This document shows positions 1-5,896 of a stretch of DNA of 5,896 bases, piece after piece. The notes beneath the pieces were generated by a model. That model was not told the origin of the DNA. It worked only from the letters and a program-made list of their open reading frames with translations, and did not search any database. The stretch lies in NCBI GenBank assembly GCA_027487195.1, contig JAIYEB010000294.1:1-5896 (forward strand), given 5' to 3'. How positions within the stretch are numbered: position 1 is the first letter of the stretch; each line of letters opens with the position of its first letter. The position numbers and the translations under genes were made by a program. This DNA is from Hyphomicrobiales bacterium. GTDB taxonomy: Bacteria > Pseudomonadota > Alphaproteobacteria > Rhizobiales > UBA4765.

Positions 1-483
1 ATCCACGCTTCACCCGACATGTCGGCGGCCATTGCGTCCATGCTTGACGTCCAGCCTGTATCGGATGCTCCGGACATCGAGATCATTGCTGACGGGCGCG
101 CACCCACCGGTCAGCAGCGCATCAACGGCCTTGCGCTCGAGCCGGCGCGGCTCACAGGTGTTTGGCAAAATCCGCATCCTGTGCTCGCTCTTGCGCCCCG
201 CCCCGAGGGGCAACTCGCCGCACTCCTGACCGTCGGACGCGCTCTGTGCGGTCTGGCGCCCGCGCGGACAGTCAACGTCGTCGTGTCTTCAAAGGTTGTT
301 TCCCCGGTTGGCCTCGCAAGCCTTGTCTATGTCGCATTCGAAGAAGGGATGGCGCACCCGATCGGGTCCGCTGGCCTTTCTATTGCCAACCTTGCCCGTG
401 CGGATGGATACATCCTCATCCCGCCGGGACAGGAGGGCTATGCGGCCGGACATGTGGTGGCGGTAACGCCGCTGAACGGCTAG
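1..483 (+). CDS. MoeA-like molybdopterin-binding protein, C-terminal part (5' end outside window)
   Basis: The frame is open from base 1 to a TAG at 481-483, giving 160 visible residues. An ATG at 19 exists, but the fold needs sequence further upstream, so I read this as the tail of a longer gene. The order of segments matches the end of MoeA: a stretch aligning with the HGVAxKPGKP region (here NGLALEPARL, about 127-156), one aligning with the LPGNPVSAL loop (here LALAPRPEGQLAAL, about 175-216), and the closing C-terminal beta domain with ARADGYILIPPG (394-429) and AAGHVVAVTPL before the stop. MoeA uses MPT-AMP and molybdate to complete molybdenum cofactor in the cytoplasm. Here both lysine/PGNP signature motifs are changed, so catalytic activity is doubtful. 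It may be a partner or regulator of the intact MoeA encoded 13 bases downstream. Family assignment is good; function is inference. Confidence 0.82.
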   Translation: MHASPDMSAAIASMLDVQPVSDAPDIEIIADGRAPTGQQRINGLALEPARLTGVWQNPHPVLALAPRPEGQLAALLTVGRALCGLAPARTVNVVVSSKVVSPVGLASLVYVAFEEGMAHPIGSAGLSIANLARADGYILIPPGQEGYAAGHVVAVTPLNG

Positions 484-496
484 ACGGACAACTGAC

Positions 497-2425
497 ATGA
501 CACAAAGCACGCGCGACCAGACACGAGACGCAACCCAGTCCCAGTTCCTTGCGGTTGTGTCCAAGGAGGAGGCCGAAGCGCGCTTTGCGGCTGCTTTCGA
601 GCCCGCGACCGTTGGCGTCGAAAATGTGCCGCTTGCCATGCTTCTTGGGCGCATCCTTGCTGCCGATGTTGTCGCCCCGATTGATCTTCCGCCTTTCGAT
701 CGTGCCGTTGTCGACGGGTTTGCGGTTTCGAGTGTCGATGTTGAGGACGCGTCTGAGTCGAGCCCGGTCAGCCTTCGTCTGGGGCCGGAGACGCTCTCGT
801 GCGGCACATCGCCGTCCTTCGAGGTCGCACCGGGCACAGCCACGTTGATTGCCACGGGCGCGCCGGTTCCGCGCGGGGCTGACGCTGTTGTGATGGTCGA
901 GTGGACGGATGTCGATGGTGATCAGGCCATCCTCATCAAGCGTGCCGTTGGGCCCGGAGCAGGGCTTGCCTTTGCCGGCTCGGATGTTGCACGCGGCGAA
1001 ACCGTCATGCGCACGGGCACCCGGATCACGTCGCGTGAAATCGGCATCCTTGCTGCTCTTGGCCTGGCGTCGGTCGCGGTGTTCCGCCGGCCGCGCGTCG
1101 GCGTCATATCGACCGGAGATGAGTTGGTCGCGCCGGGTGAGAAGCTGGCACCGGCGCTGATCTATGATTCAAACTCCGCCATCCTGGCCGCAACGATTGC
1201 CGAGAACGGGGGCGACCCGGTCGCCTTTGGCGTTATCCGGGACGACGAGCCAGCCCTGACGGAAGCGCTGCGCCGCGCGGTCGAGAGCTGCGACATGGTC
1301 ATTCTGTCCGGCGGCACCTCAAAAGGCAGTGGCGACTTTTCCCATCGCGTCGTGGGTCAACTCGGTGCGCCGGGGATCATCGTTCATGGCGTCGCGCTAA
1401 AGCCCGGAAAGCCTTTGGTTCTCGCCGTCAGCATGGGAAAGCCCATTGCGGTTTTGCCCGGCTTTCCAACGTCCGCAATCTTCACATTCCGCACCTTCCT
1501 TGTGCCCGCGCTTCGCTCCATGGCAGGCCTGCCGCCTGAACGGACCCGTGGCGTCAAGGCGACCGTTCCGATGAAGTTTCCATCGGAAGTCGGCCGTACC
1601 GAGTTTGCCATGGTGTCACTCGCGAATGGCCCGAACGGGCTGGTCGCCATCCCCGGTGGCAAAGGTTCTGGCGCTGTCTCGGCGTTTTCCCAGGCCGATG
1701 GCTTCATGACGATTGATGCCCTGAGCGGCGGGATCGAGGCTGGAGAGACGCACAGCGTGACGTTGCTCGCCCCGGAACTTGACCTGCCTGATCTCGTGGT
1801 GGCCGGCAGCCATTGTGTCGGTCTCGATGCCTTGGTCACAGCCTCCGGGCTCAACGTGCGCACGCTTGCTCTCGGTTCGCTTGGCGGGCTTTCGGCCTTC
1901 AAGCGCGGCGAGGCCGAACTGGCGCCGATCCATCTGATGGACCCGGTAAGTGGGCTCTACAACCAGCATCTCGTGCCGGAGGGCGCGATGCTTCACCGTG
2001 GCTGGACACGGCTGCAGGGCGTGGCTTTTCGCCCCGATGACGCCCGTTTTGTCGGTCTCGACCTGGCCAGCGTTCAAAGCCTCATCGCCCGGGACAAGTC
2101 GCTGATGATGGTGAACCGCAATCAGGGTGCTGGAACGCGTGTCCTGATTGATCGGCTCCTGAGTGGCCAACGTCCGCGCGGTCACGCCAACCAACCACGC
2201 TCGCACAACGCCGTCGCAGCCGCAGTGTCGCAGGGGCGCGCGGATTGGGGCGTAACGATTGAAACCGTTGCGCGCGCCTATGGCCTCGGTTTCATCGCGA
2301 TTGCAGATGAGGCCTACGATTTCGTGGTGTCCAAATCTCCGTCTCAATCAGCACAGCGTTTTCTTGATGCGCTTGAGAACCGTGCTTTTCATATGAAGCT
2401 TGGCGCATTGGGATTCCGGCGATGA
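497..2425 (+). CDS. moeA: MoeA molybdopterin molybdotransferase fused to a C-terminal PBP-like (LysR substrate-type) domain
   Basis: 642 residues, against about 400 for plain MoeA. Residues 20-425 are a complete MoeA: FDRAVVDGFAV (67-77), TGAPVPRGADAVV (120-132), STGDEL (205-210), SGGTSKGSGD (271-280), LKPGKP (301-306), LPGFPTSA (320-327) and SAFSQADGF (395-403). MoeA inserts molybdate into adenylylated molybdopterin. Residues 430-615 match the PBP-like domain seen fused to MoeA in many bacteria and archaea: AGSHCVGLDAL, GSLGGLSAFKRGEAELAPIHLMD, NRNQGAGTR (540-548), a histidine-led AVAAAVSQGRADWGV segment and DEAYDFVVS. There is no signal peptide, so the binding domain is cytoplasmic; its ligand (an oxyanion or cofactor intermediate) is not known from sequence. 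There is no DNA-binding helix-turn-helix, so it is not a LysR regulator. The start at 497 follows the preceding stop by 13 bases with only a weak ribosome site. PGFP replaces the common PGNP, which I recall as usual for this fused subfamily. Confidence 0.94.
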   Translation: MTQSTRDQTRDATQSQFLAVVSKEEAEARFAAAFEPATVGVENVPLAMLLGRILAADVVAPIDLPPFDRAVVDGFAVSSVDVEDASESSPVSLRLGPETLSCGTSPSFEVAPGTATLIATGAPVPRGADAVVMVEWTDVDGDQAILIKRAVGPGAGLAFAGSDVARGETVMRTGTRITSREIGILAALGLASVAVFRRPRVGVISTGDELVAPGEKLAPALIYDSNSAILAATIAENGGDPVAFGVIRDDEPALTEALRRAVESCDMVILSGGTSKGSGDFSHRVVGQLGAPGIIVHGVALKPGKPLVLAVSMGKPIAVLPGFPTSAIFTFRTFLVPALRSMAGLPPERTRGVKATVPMKFPSEVGRTEFAMVSLANGPNGLVAIPGGKGSGAVSAFSQADGFMTIDALSGGIEAGETHSVTLLAPELDLPDLVVAGSHCVGLDALVTASGLNVRTLALGSLGGLSAFKRGEAELAPIHLMDPVSGLYNQHLVPEGAMLHRGWTRLQGVAFRPDDARFVGLDLASVQSLIARDKSLMMVNRNQGAGTRVLIDRLLSGQRPRGHANQPRSHNAVAAAVSQGRADWGVTIETVARAYGLGFIAIADEAYDFVVSKSPSQSAQRFLDALENRAFHMKLGALGFRR

Positions 2426-3696
2426 GCGTTCGCGTATCACTTGCATTGGCAGGGCTGCTTTTCAGCATTGCAACCGCATCAGCCGATCTCAGAGGCCATG
2501 GCGGGCCGGTCCGCGCACTGGCCGTCTCTCCGGATGGGGTTACGGCTGTGTCCGGCGGCTTCGACAACTCGGTCATCCGCTGGTCGCTCGAACGCGAAGC
2601 TGCGCTGGCGGTTATTCGCTTTCACGATGGGCCGGTGAACGCGGTCGCCTTGTTGCCCGATGGGCGGGCTGCCTCCGGTGGCGAGGACATGAAGATCGCG
2701 ATCTGGGGTGCCTCGCCAGATACGCCGGAACGTGTGCTGGAAGGCCATGAAGCCAAGGTCGCGGCGCTTGCTGCGCTGCCAGACGGGCGGCTTGTCTCCG
2801 GTGGATGGGATGGCACGGTGCGGGTCTGGTCTGTTGCGACCGGCACCCACACCATTGCCGCGCGCCATCAAGGGCACGTCAATGCCGTTGCCGTGACCCC
2901 TGACGGGCAACAGATCCTGTCTGCGGGATCGGACCTCACCCTCAGGATCACTCCTGTTGCAGGGGGAGCGGACCTCGCAATCGCCTTCTCTGCTCCGGTG
3001 AACACGATTGGCGTAGCGCCGGATGGCGAGATCGTCGCGGCTGGCGCAGACGGCTCACTGAGGTTCCTGCAACGTGATGGCACGCAACGCGCCGAACTAG
3101 AGGGGCTGCCAGCCCCGATTGTGGCGGTCGCCATTTCGCCGGATGGTCGACTGATTGCCGCTGCCGGGTTGCGCGGTGCGGTTGCCATCATCGAGCGTCA
3201 GACACGCGCGCGCATCAATGATCTCGTGGGCCCACGCTTTCCCGTCTGGTCGCTTGCTTTCTCATCGGACAGCCGAACGCTGCTGACAGGCGGCGCCGAC
3301 CGTACGATCCGGCGCTGGGACCCCAGGACTGGCGCTTCTGCGAGCGTCAACATTCAACCCGTCGACCCCGAGGCGCGGCTGATGGCGTCTGGCGAGCGCG
3401 GGGCGATTGTGTTTCGGGCCTGCATTGCGTGCCATACCCTGACACCCGATGCAGGAAATCGGGCCGGCCCAACGCTTCATGGCGTGTTCGGGCGCCGGAT
3501 CGGAACGGCAGGCGGCTACAGCTTCTCGCCGGCGCTGAGGTCAATGGACATCATCTGGAGCAAGGATACCATTGCGCGGCTCTTCGAGATTGGGCCGAAC
3601 GCCTACACGCCCGGCACCAAGATGCCCGAACAGACCATTGGCGATGAGGAAGACCGACGGGCGCTGGTCGAGTGGCTTCAGCGCGTGACCCAGTAA
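2422..3696 (+). CDS. Exported WD40 beta-propeller / class I cytochrome c fusion protein
   Basis: 424 residues. Residues 1-21 look like a Sec signal peptide: charged start, hydrophobic core LALAGLLFSIA, and likely cleavage after ATASA before DL. Seven WD40-type repeats follow, at about 25-54, 68-95, 108-136, 151-176, 191-215, 231-257 and 273-300; each has a V..A.A.SPDG-like strand and most end in W or a related residue, enough for a closed seven-blade propeller. Residues 320-424 form a cytochrome c domain with heme motif CIACH (334-338, bases 3421-3435), the class I AGPTLHGVFGRR segment, a likely axial methionine in TKMPEQ (Met401) and a C-terminal helix. The protein should therefore be periplasmic and carry one heme c. 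Its ATG overlaps the moeA stop in an ATGA junction, indicating co-translation. With the moeA-type genes upstream it is probably an electron acceptor or scaffold for a periplasmic molybdoenzyme; the partner is not in the window, so this role is inference. Confidence 0.93.
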   Translation: MSVRVSLALAGLLFSIATASADLRGHGGPVRALAVSPDGVTAVSGGFDNSVIRWSLEREAALAVIRFHDGPVNAVALLPDGRAASGGEDMKIAIWGASPDTPERVLEGHEAKVAALAALPDGRLVSGGWDGTVRVWSVATGTHTIAARHQGHVNAVAVTPDGQQILSAGSDLTLRITPVAGGADLAIAFSAPVNTIGVAPDGEIVAAGADGSLRFLQRDGTQRAELEGLPAPIVAVAISPDGRLIAAAGLRGAVAIIERQTRARINDLVGPRFPVWSLAFSSDSRTLLTGGADRTIRRWDPRTGASASVNIQPVDPEARLMASGERGAIVFRACIACHTLTPDAGNRAGPTLHGVFGRRIGTAGGYSFSPALRSMDIIWSKDTIARLFEIGPNAYTPGTKMPEQTIGDEEDRRALVEWLQRVTQ

Positions 3697-3700
3697 GCGC

Positions 3701-4795
3701 TCAGCCTCCGCCGAGCATGCGACCCACGACCTTTGCCGTATAATCCACCATGGGCACGATCCGCGCATAGTTGAGCCGTGTCGGGCCAATGACGCCGAGC
3801 ACGCCAACGATCTTCTGGTCGCGGTCGCGAAATGGGGCTGCCACGAGCGAGGAGCCGGACAGCGAGAACAGCTTGTTCTCCGAGCCGATGAAAATGCGCA
3901 CGCCTTCGCCGCGCTCAGTCGCTGTCAGCAGATCGACGATGTCCTTTTGCCTTTCCAGATCCTCGAAAAGCCTGCGGGCCCGGTCGATATCTTCGAGTGC
4001 GGTCAGGTTCTCAAGGAGATTTGCCCGGCCGTGGACGATCAGCTTGCCAGTGTCGCTGCCAGGTTCGCCTGCCCAGCTTGCAAGCCCGGCTTCGACCACG
4101 CGCTGCGTTGCGCTGTCGAGTTCCCTGCGGATCTCGCCAACCAGACGCTCCTGCGCGCGACGCGCATCGGAAATCGAAAAGCCCCTGAGCTGATTGTTCA
4201 GATAGTTGGTTGCCTCCTGCAACGCTGAAGGCGGCAGGCCCGGTGGCAGCGGCACAATGCGGTTCTCAACATTGCCATCATCACCAACCAGCACGACGAG
4301 ACCCCTGTCGACGTCGAGCCTGACAAACTCGATATGCTTCAGCTTGATCTCGTTTGCGGTGGTGGCCACGACCGCCGCACCGCGCGAAAGCCCTGAGAGC
4401 AGTGCGGTGGCGTCGTTGAGCACGGCATCAAAGGTGCGCCCGGGCGTCTGCCCGGTTGCGACCTGCGCTTCGATGTTGCGCCGCTCCTCTTCGGTGAGAT
4501 CACCAACCTCCATCATGGCATCGACAAAGAACCGAAGCCCTGTTTGCGTCGGGAGGCGCCCTGCGGATGTATGCGGCGAATAGATCAGTCCGGCATGCTC
4601 GAGGTCGTGCATGACGTTGCGCACCGAGGCGGGCGATAGCGACATGGACAGCGCGCGCGACAGGTTGCGCGAGCCGACAGGCTCACCTGTGGTCAGATAC
4701 TGGTCCACCAGCCTGCGGAAGATCTCGCGCGAACGCTCGTTCAGCTCGGCAAGCGGGGGTTGTGCAAACAGGGGTGGCGGAGGCGCGTTGGTCAT
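3701..4795 (-). CDS. hrcA: Heat-inducible transcription repressor HrcA
   Basis: 364 residues, close to the usual length of HrcA. Residues 17-88 are the N-terminal winged helix: LNERSREIFRRLVDQYL, GEPVGSRNLSR, SLSPASVRNVMHDLEHAGLI (52-71), then the family hallmark SPHTSAGRLPTQTGLRFFV (73-91). The rest holds the GAF-like dimerisation region, with IFIGSEN (301-307), LVAAPF and the C-terminal hallmark GVIGPTRLNYARIVPMVDYT (334-353). HrcA binds the CIRCE inverted repeat to repress groESL and related chaperone genes, and needs GroEL to be active. A proline-rich stretch precedes the DNA-binding domain. The ATG at 4795 is the only usable start: no ATG, GTG or TTG lies in frame between it and an upstream in-frame stop. 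It sits 43 bases downstream of the EthD-domain gene on the same strand and converges with the cytochrome gene. Its usual partner grpE is not downstream, and no CIRCE site is visible in the window. Confidence 0.97.
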   Translation of the reverse strand: MTNAPPPPLFAQPPLAELNERSREIFRRLVDQYLTTGEPVGSRNLSRALSMSLSPASVRNVMHDLEHAGLIYSPHTSAGRLPTQTGLRFFVDAMMEVGDLTEEERRNIEAQVATGQTPGRTFDAVLNDATALLSGLSRGAAVVATTANEIKLKHIEFVRLDVDRGLVVLVGDDGNVENRIVPLPPGLPPSALQEATNYLNNQLRGFSISDARRAQERLVGEIRRELDSATQRVVEAGLASWAGEPGSDTGKLIVHGRANLLENLTALEDIDRARRLFEDLERQKDIVDLLTATERGEGVRIFIGSENKLFSLSGSSLVAAPFRDRDQKIVGVLGVIGPTRLNYARIVPMVDYTAKVVGRMLGGG

Positions 4796-4833
4796 ACCCT
4801 CAAGGTTGCCCTGCTTCGGGCACTTCGCAAGGG
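4796..4833 (-). promoter_or_regulatory. hrcA: Possible structured leader before hrcA that pairs its ribosome-site-like GAGGG
   Basis: Read on the minus strand, the gap before hrcA holds an inner stem TGCCC / GGGCA around a six-base loop (plus-strand 4807-4811 with 4818-4822). An outer stem can form between CCCTT (4829-4833) and GAGGG (4797-4801) with one G-U pair. GAGGG ends one base before the ATG and is the only close purine-rich stretch, so the outer stem would mask it. The stems are short and were found by eye; no folding energy was calculated. Confidence 0.25.
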
Positions 4834-4838
4834 GGCTC

Positions 4839-5570
4839 TCACGATGACGGCTTCAACACGTGCTCTGACGTATAGAGCCGCGTTGCGCTGAGCAGGAAAT
4901 GCCCGACATCATGCACAATGGCCGCCCGGCCGGCGTCCGATGAAAACCATTGGCTGTGCATGGCCTCGGCGGATGGAAAGTGCAGCTCGGCAACGCCGGC
5001 AAAGGGCGGCAGTTCAAGCCCGCCGGAAGTCGTCGAGACGACCACATCGCGGACATAGCGCGCCATTCCCACATGAACTTCGAGTGCCAGCCGCGCATGA
5101 TGCGCCCACAGCCGGCGCACGGCCTGATCGGACAGATCAGACTGAAACCGCATCAGAGACAGGAACTTGACGCCCTCTACCCGCCCGACTGCGCTGCGCG
5201 TGAGCTGGTCCTTTTCCACATGCTCATCGACCCTGACCATGTGCCGGGGCACATCCGGCAGAAGGGTCGCGAGTGCTGAAAGCGCACGCTCGATGGCGGG
5301 CGCGTCGCCCCACAGGTCGAACACCGCGTCGACAGGCGGCACACTCGCCTGTGCGGCCTCACCTGGCCTTTGCCATGGTGCCACATCGGGCGTTGCATCA
5401 ACGAGGCATACAGAAAACGCTGCAAGATCAGGCGCAAGCGCCAGCACCCTGGGCGCGATGGCCTGTAACATCCGCAGGCGAAAGACGCTGGCGGCTTCGC
5501 CTGCTGGTGCGGCCAGGAGAATGCGGTGCTTGCTCATGCCAAAGCCATACATCAACAGGCTCTGAGACAT
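4839..5570 (-). CDS. EthD-domain-containing protein with a degenerate tandem N-terminal copy
   Basis: 243 residues with no signal peptide or membrane segment. Residues 131-243 match the EthD family of dimeric alpha/beta-barrel (ferredoxin-like) proteins: a first strand VKFLSLMRF, a helix with LWAHHARLAL (154-163), GMARYVRD, the strand GVAELHF (192-198), a D..HF segment (221-225) and a closing SEHV (235-238). Residues 14-130 follow the same order more loosely: ILLAAP, a helical segment ending RVLALAPDL, the strand AVFDLWGD (82-89), and a closing DEHV (115-118) that mirrors the final SEHV. I read this as an internal duplication in which the first copy has drifted. EthD proteins are named after a factor in an ether-degradation cluster; most have no known reaction, so none is assigned. 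The start at 5570 is preferred because AGGG lies 4 bases upstream of it; the in-frame ATG 11 codons later lacks a ribosome site. It is probably co-transcribed with hrcA. Confidence 0.83.
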   Translation of the reverse strand: MSQSLLMYGFGMSKHRILLAAPAGEAASVFRLRMLQAIAPRVLALAPDLAAFSVCLVDATPDVAPWQRPGEAAQASVPPVDAVFDLWGDAPAIERALSALATLLPDVPRHMVRVDEHVEKDQLTRSAVGRVEGVKFLSLMRFQSDLSDQAVRRLWAHHARLALEVHVGMARYVRDVVVSTTSGGLELPPFAGVAELHFPSAEAMHSQWFSSDAGRAAIVHDVGHFLLSATRLYTSEHVLKPSS

Positions 5571-5687
5571 CAGCCCTGCGCTCCCATATTCCGTGTTTCA
5601 TCCCATGGTGCGGCTGCCAGATCGCTTCAGCGGGGGGCGGGGAGTGACTGCGACACTGGTGTGATGTCTCCCAGATGGTCTCGGCTC

Positions 5688-5716
5688 GTGACAGACCCTG
5701 CGTGCGCACGCTATGG
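5688..5716 (+). promoter_or_regulatory. glyA: Possible glyA promoter (weak)
   Basis: GTGACA at 5688-5693 resembles a -35 element, and CTATGG at 5711-5716, 17 bases further on, partly matches an alphaproteobacterial -10 (CTAT shared). Transcription would start about 40 bases before the glyA ATG. The -10 match is poor and the region is GC-rich, so this is only a candidate. Confidence 0.25.
5700..5711. repeat. Perfect 12-base palindrome upstream of glyA
   Basis: GCGTGCGCACGC reads identically on both strands and lies about 51 bases before the glyA ATG, inside the spacer of the weak candidate promoter. Its placement suits an operator, but in GC-rich DNA such a palindrome can also arise by chance. 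No regulator is assigned. Confidence 0.4.
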
Positions 5717-5762
5717 AAGGGTGAAGCGGTTGCTATGCCGCAATGCCATTTCGGGGGGTCCC

Positions 5763-5896
5763 ATGACCGCTGTCACCAAGCCGATGCCGGCCCAGAGCTT
5801 TTTTTCCGCAAGCCTTGCCGATGCGGACCCGGATCTTGCGCGCTCGATCAGCGATGAGCTTGGGCGCCAGCGCCACGAGATCGAGTTGATCGCATC
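5763..5896 (+). CDS. glyA: Serine hydroxymethyltransferase, N-terminal part (runs off window)
   Basis: The reading frame from ATG 5763 stays open to the window edge and gives 44 full codons. The peptide has the SHMT opening: FFSASLADADPDLARSI (13-29) followed by the ELGRQRHEIELIA stretch (32-44) that leads into the conserved SEN motif just beyond the edge. SHMT is a cytoplasmic PLP enzyme that converts serine and tetrahydrofolate to glycine and methylene-tetrahydrofolate. The catalytic lysine region is outside the window. A run of six G ends 5 bases before the ATG and is the only ribosome-site-like sequence. The gene is divergent from the EthD-domain gene. The short N-terminal extension (about 12 residues before FFSASL) is normal for the family. 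Confidence 0.93.
   Translation, partial: MTAVTKPMPAQSFFSASLADADPDLARSISDELGRQRHEIELIA

Larger units (their letters stand above)
5571..5762. other. Divergent intergenic region between the EthD-domain gene and glyA
   Basis: These 192 bases should hold promoters for both the leftward EthD-hrcA unit and rightward glyA. I see no RNA gene, no CIRCE element and no riboswitch that I recognise. The notable contents are a G-run at about 5632-5642, a short ACAC-N2-GTGT inverted repeat near 5654-5663, and the 12-base palindrome at 5700-5711. No convincing promoter is visible for the leftward direction. Confidence 0.6.

Noticed and set aside
19..483. A complete small 154-residue gene starting at ATG 19
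   Set aside because: The frame is open to base 1 and the sequence matches only the last part of MoeA, so a longer gene cut by the window edge is the better reading.
289..855. Minus-strand reading frame of 188 codons antisense to the two moeA-type genes
   Set aside because: It lies opposite two clearly recognisable coding frames, has low-complexity Ser/Thr/Arg-rich composition and resembles no family I know.
1616..2347. Minus-strand reading frame of 243 codons antisense to moeA
   Set aside because: It mirrors the well-conserved PBP-like domain coding region; long antisense frames are expected in GC-rich DNA.
497..2425. LysR-family transcription regulator fused to MoeA
   Set aside because: Only the substrate-binding-like half is present; no helix-turn-helix precedes it.
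3771..4583. Plus-strand frames antisense to hrcA
   Set aside because: hrcA is unambiguous on the other strand and these frames show only Ser/Arg/Pro-rich shadow composition.
4796..5762. CIRCE operator (GCACTC-N9-GAGTGC type) upstream of hrcA or near GAGTGACTGCGACACT at about 5642-5657
   Set aside because: Neither gap contains paired GCACTC/GAGTGC arms with the right spacing; the 5642-5657 match has only four-base arms.
5571..5762. Glycine, folate or SAM riboswitch before glyA
   Set aside because: I could not identify the conserved core of any of these, and the likely leader is too short.
5675..5857. Small plus-strand frame overlapping the glyA start
   Set aside because: It is out of frame with the recognisable glyA N-terminus, cysteine-rich without a known motif and has no ribosome site.

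Overview
This is a high-GC window (roughly 60% or a little more by eye). Its gene content and protein sequences fit an alphaproteobacterium, probably near Hyphomicrobiales/Rhizobiales. The HrcA repressor has the alphaproteobacterial pattern, the glyA start fits, and the window carries a MoeA-PBP fusion plus a cytochrome with a class I (c2/c550-like) heme domain. The assignment is by inspection only; no search was run.

Layout: two gene blocks converge near position 3700, and a third gene starts at the right edge. Left block (+ strand, about 1-3696): the C-terminal end of a MoeA-like protein with eroded active-site motifs; then a full-length MoeA fused to a periplasmic-binding-protein-like (LysR-substrate-type) domain; then, overlapping it by 4 bases, an exported seven-blade WD40 propeller fused to a cytochrome c domain. 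The tight packing indicates one operon. It joins molybdenum cofactor maturation with a periplasmic electron carrier, so it probably serves a molybdoenzyme encoded upstream of the window (inference).

Right block (- strand, 5570 down to 3701): a 243-residue protein with a C-terminal EthD-type ferredoxin-like domain and a degenerate second copy in its N-terminal half, followed by the heat-shock repressor hrcA. The 43-base gap before hrcA can fold so that the only closely placed purine-rich stretch before the hrcA start is paired. The two blocks converge with only 4 bases between stop codons and no recognisable terminator.

Right edge (+ strand, from 5763): the first 44 codons of glyA (serine hydroxymethyltransferase), divergent from the EthD gene across a 192-base region holding a perfect 12-base palindrome. 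No tRNA, rRNA, CRISPR array, insertion sequence or phage gene was seen. Most of the window is ordinary chromosome. The parts most worth a second look are the paired normal and degenerate MoeA proteins with their WD40-cytochrome partner, the unusual hrcA neighbourhood, and the hrcA leader.
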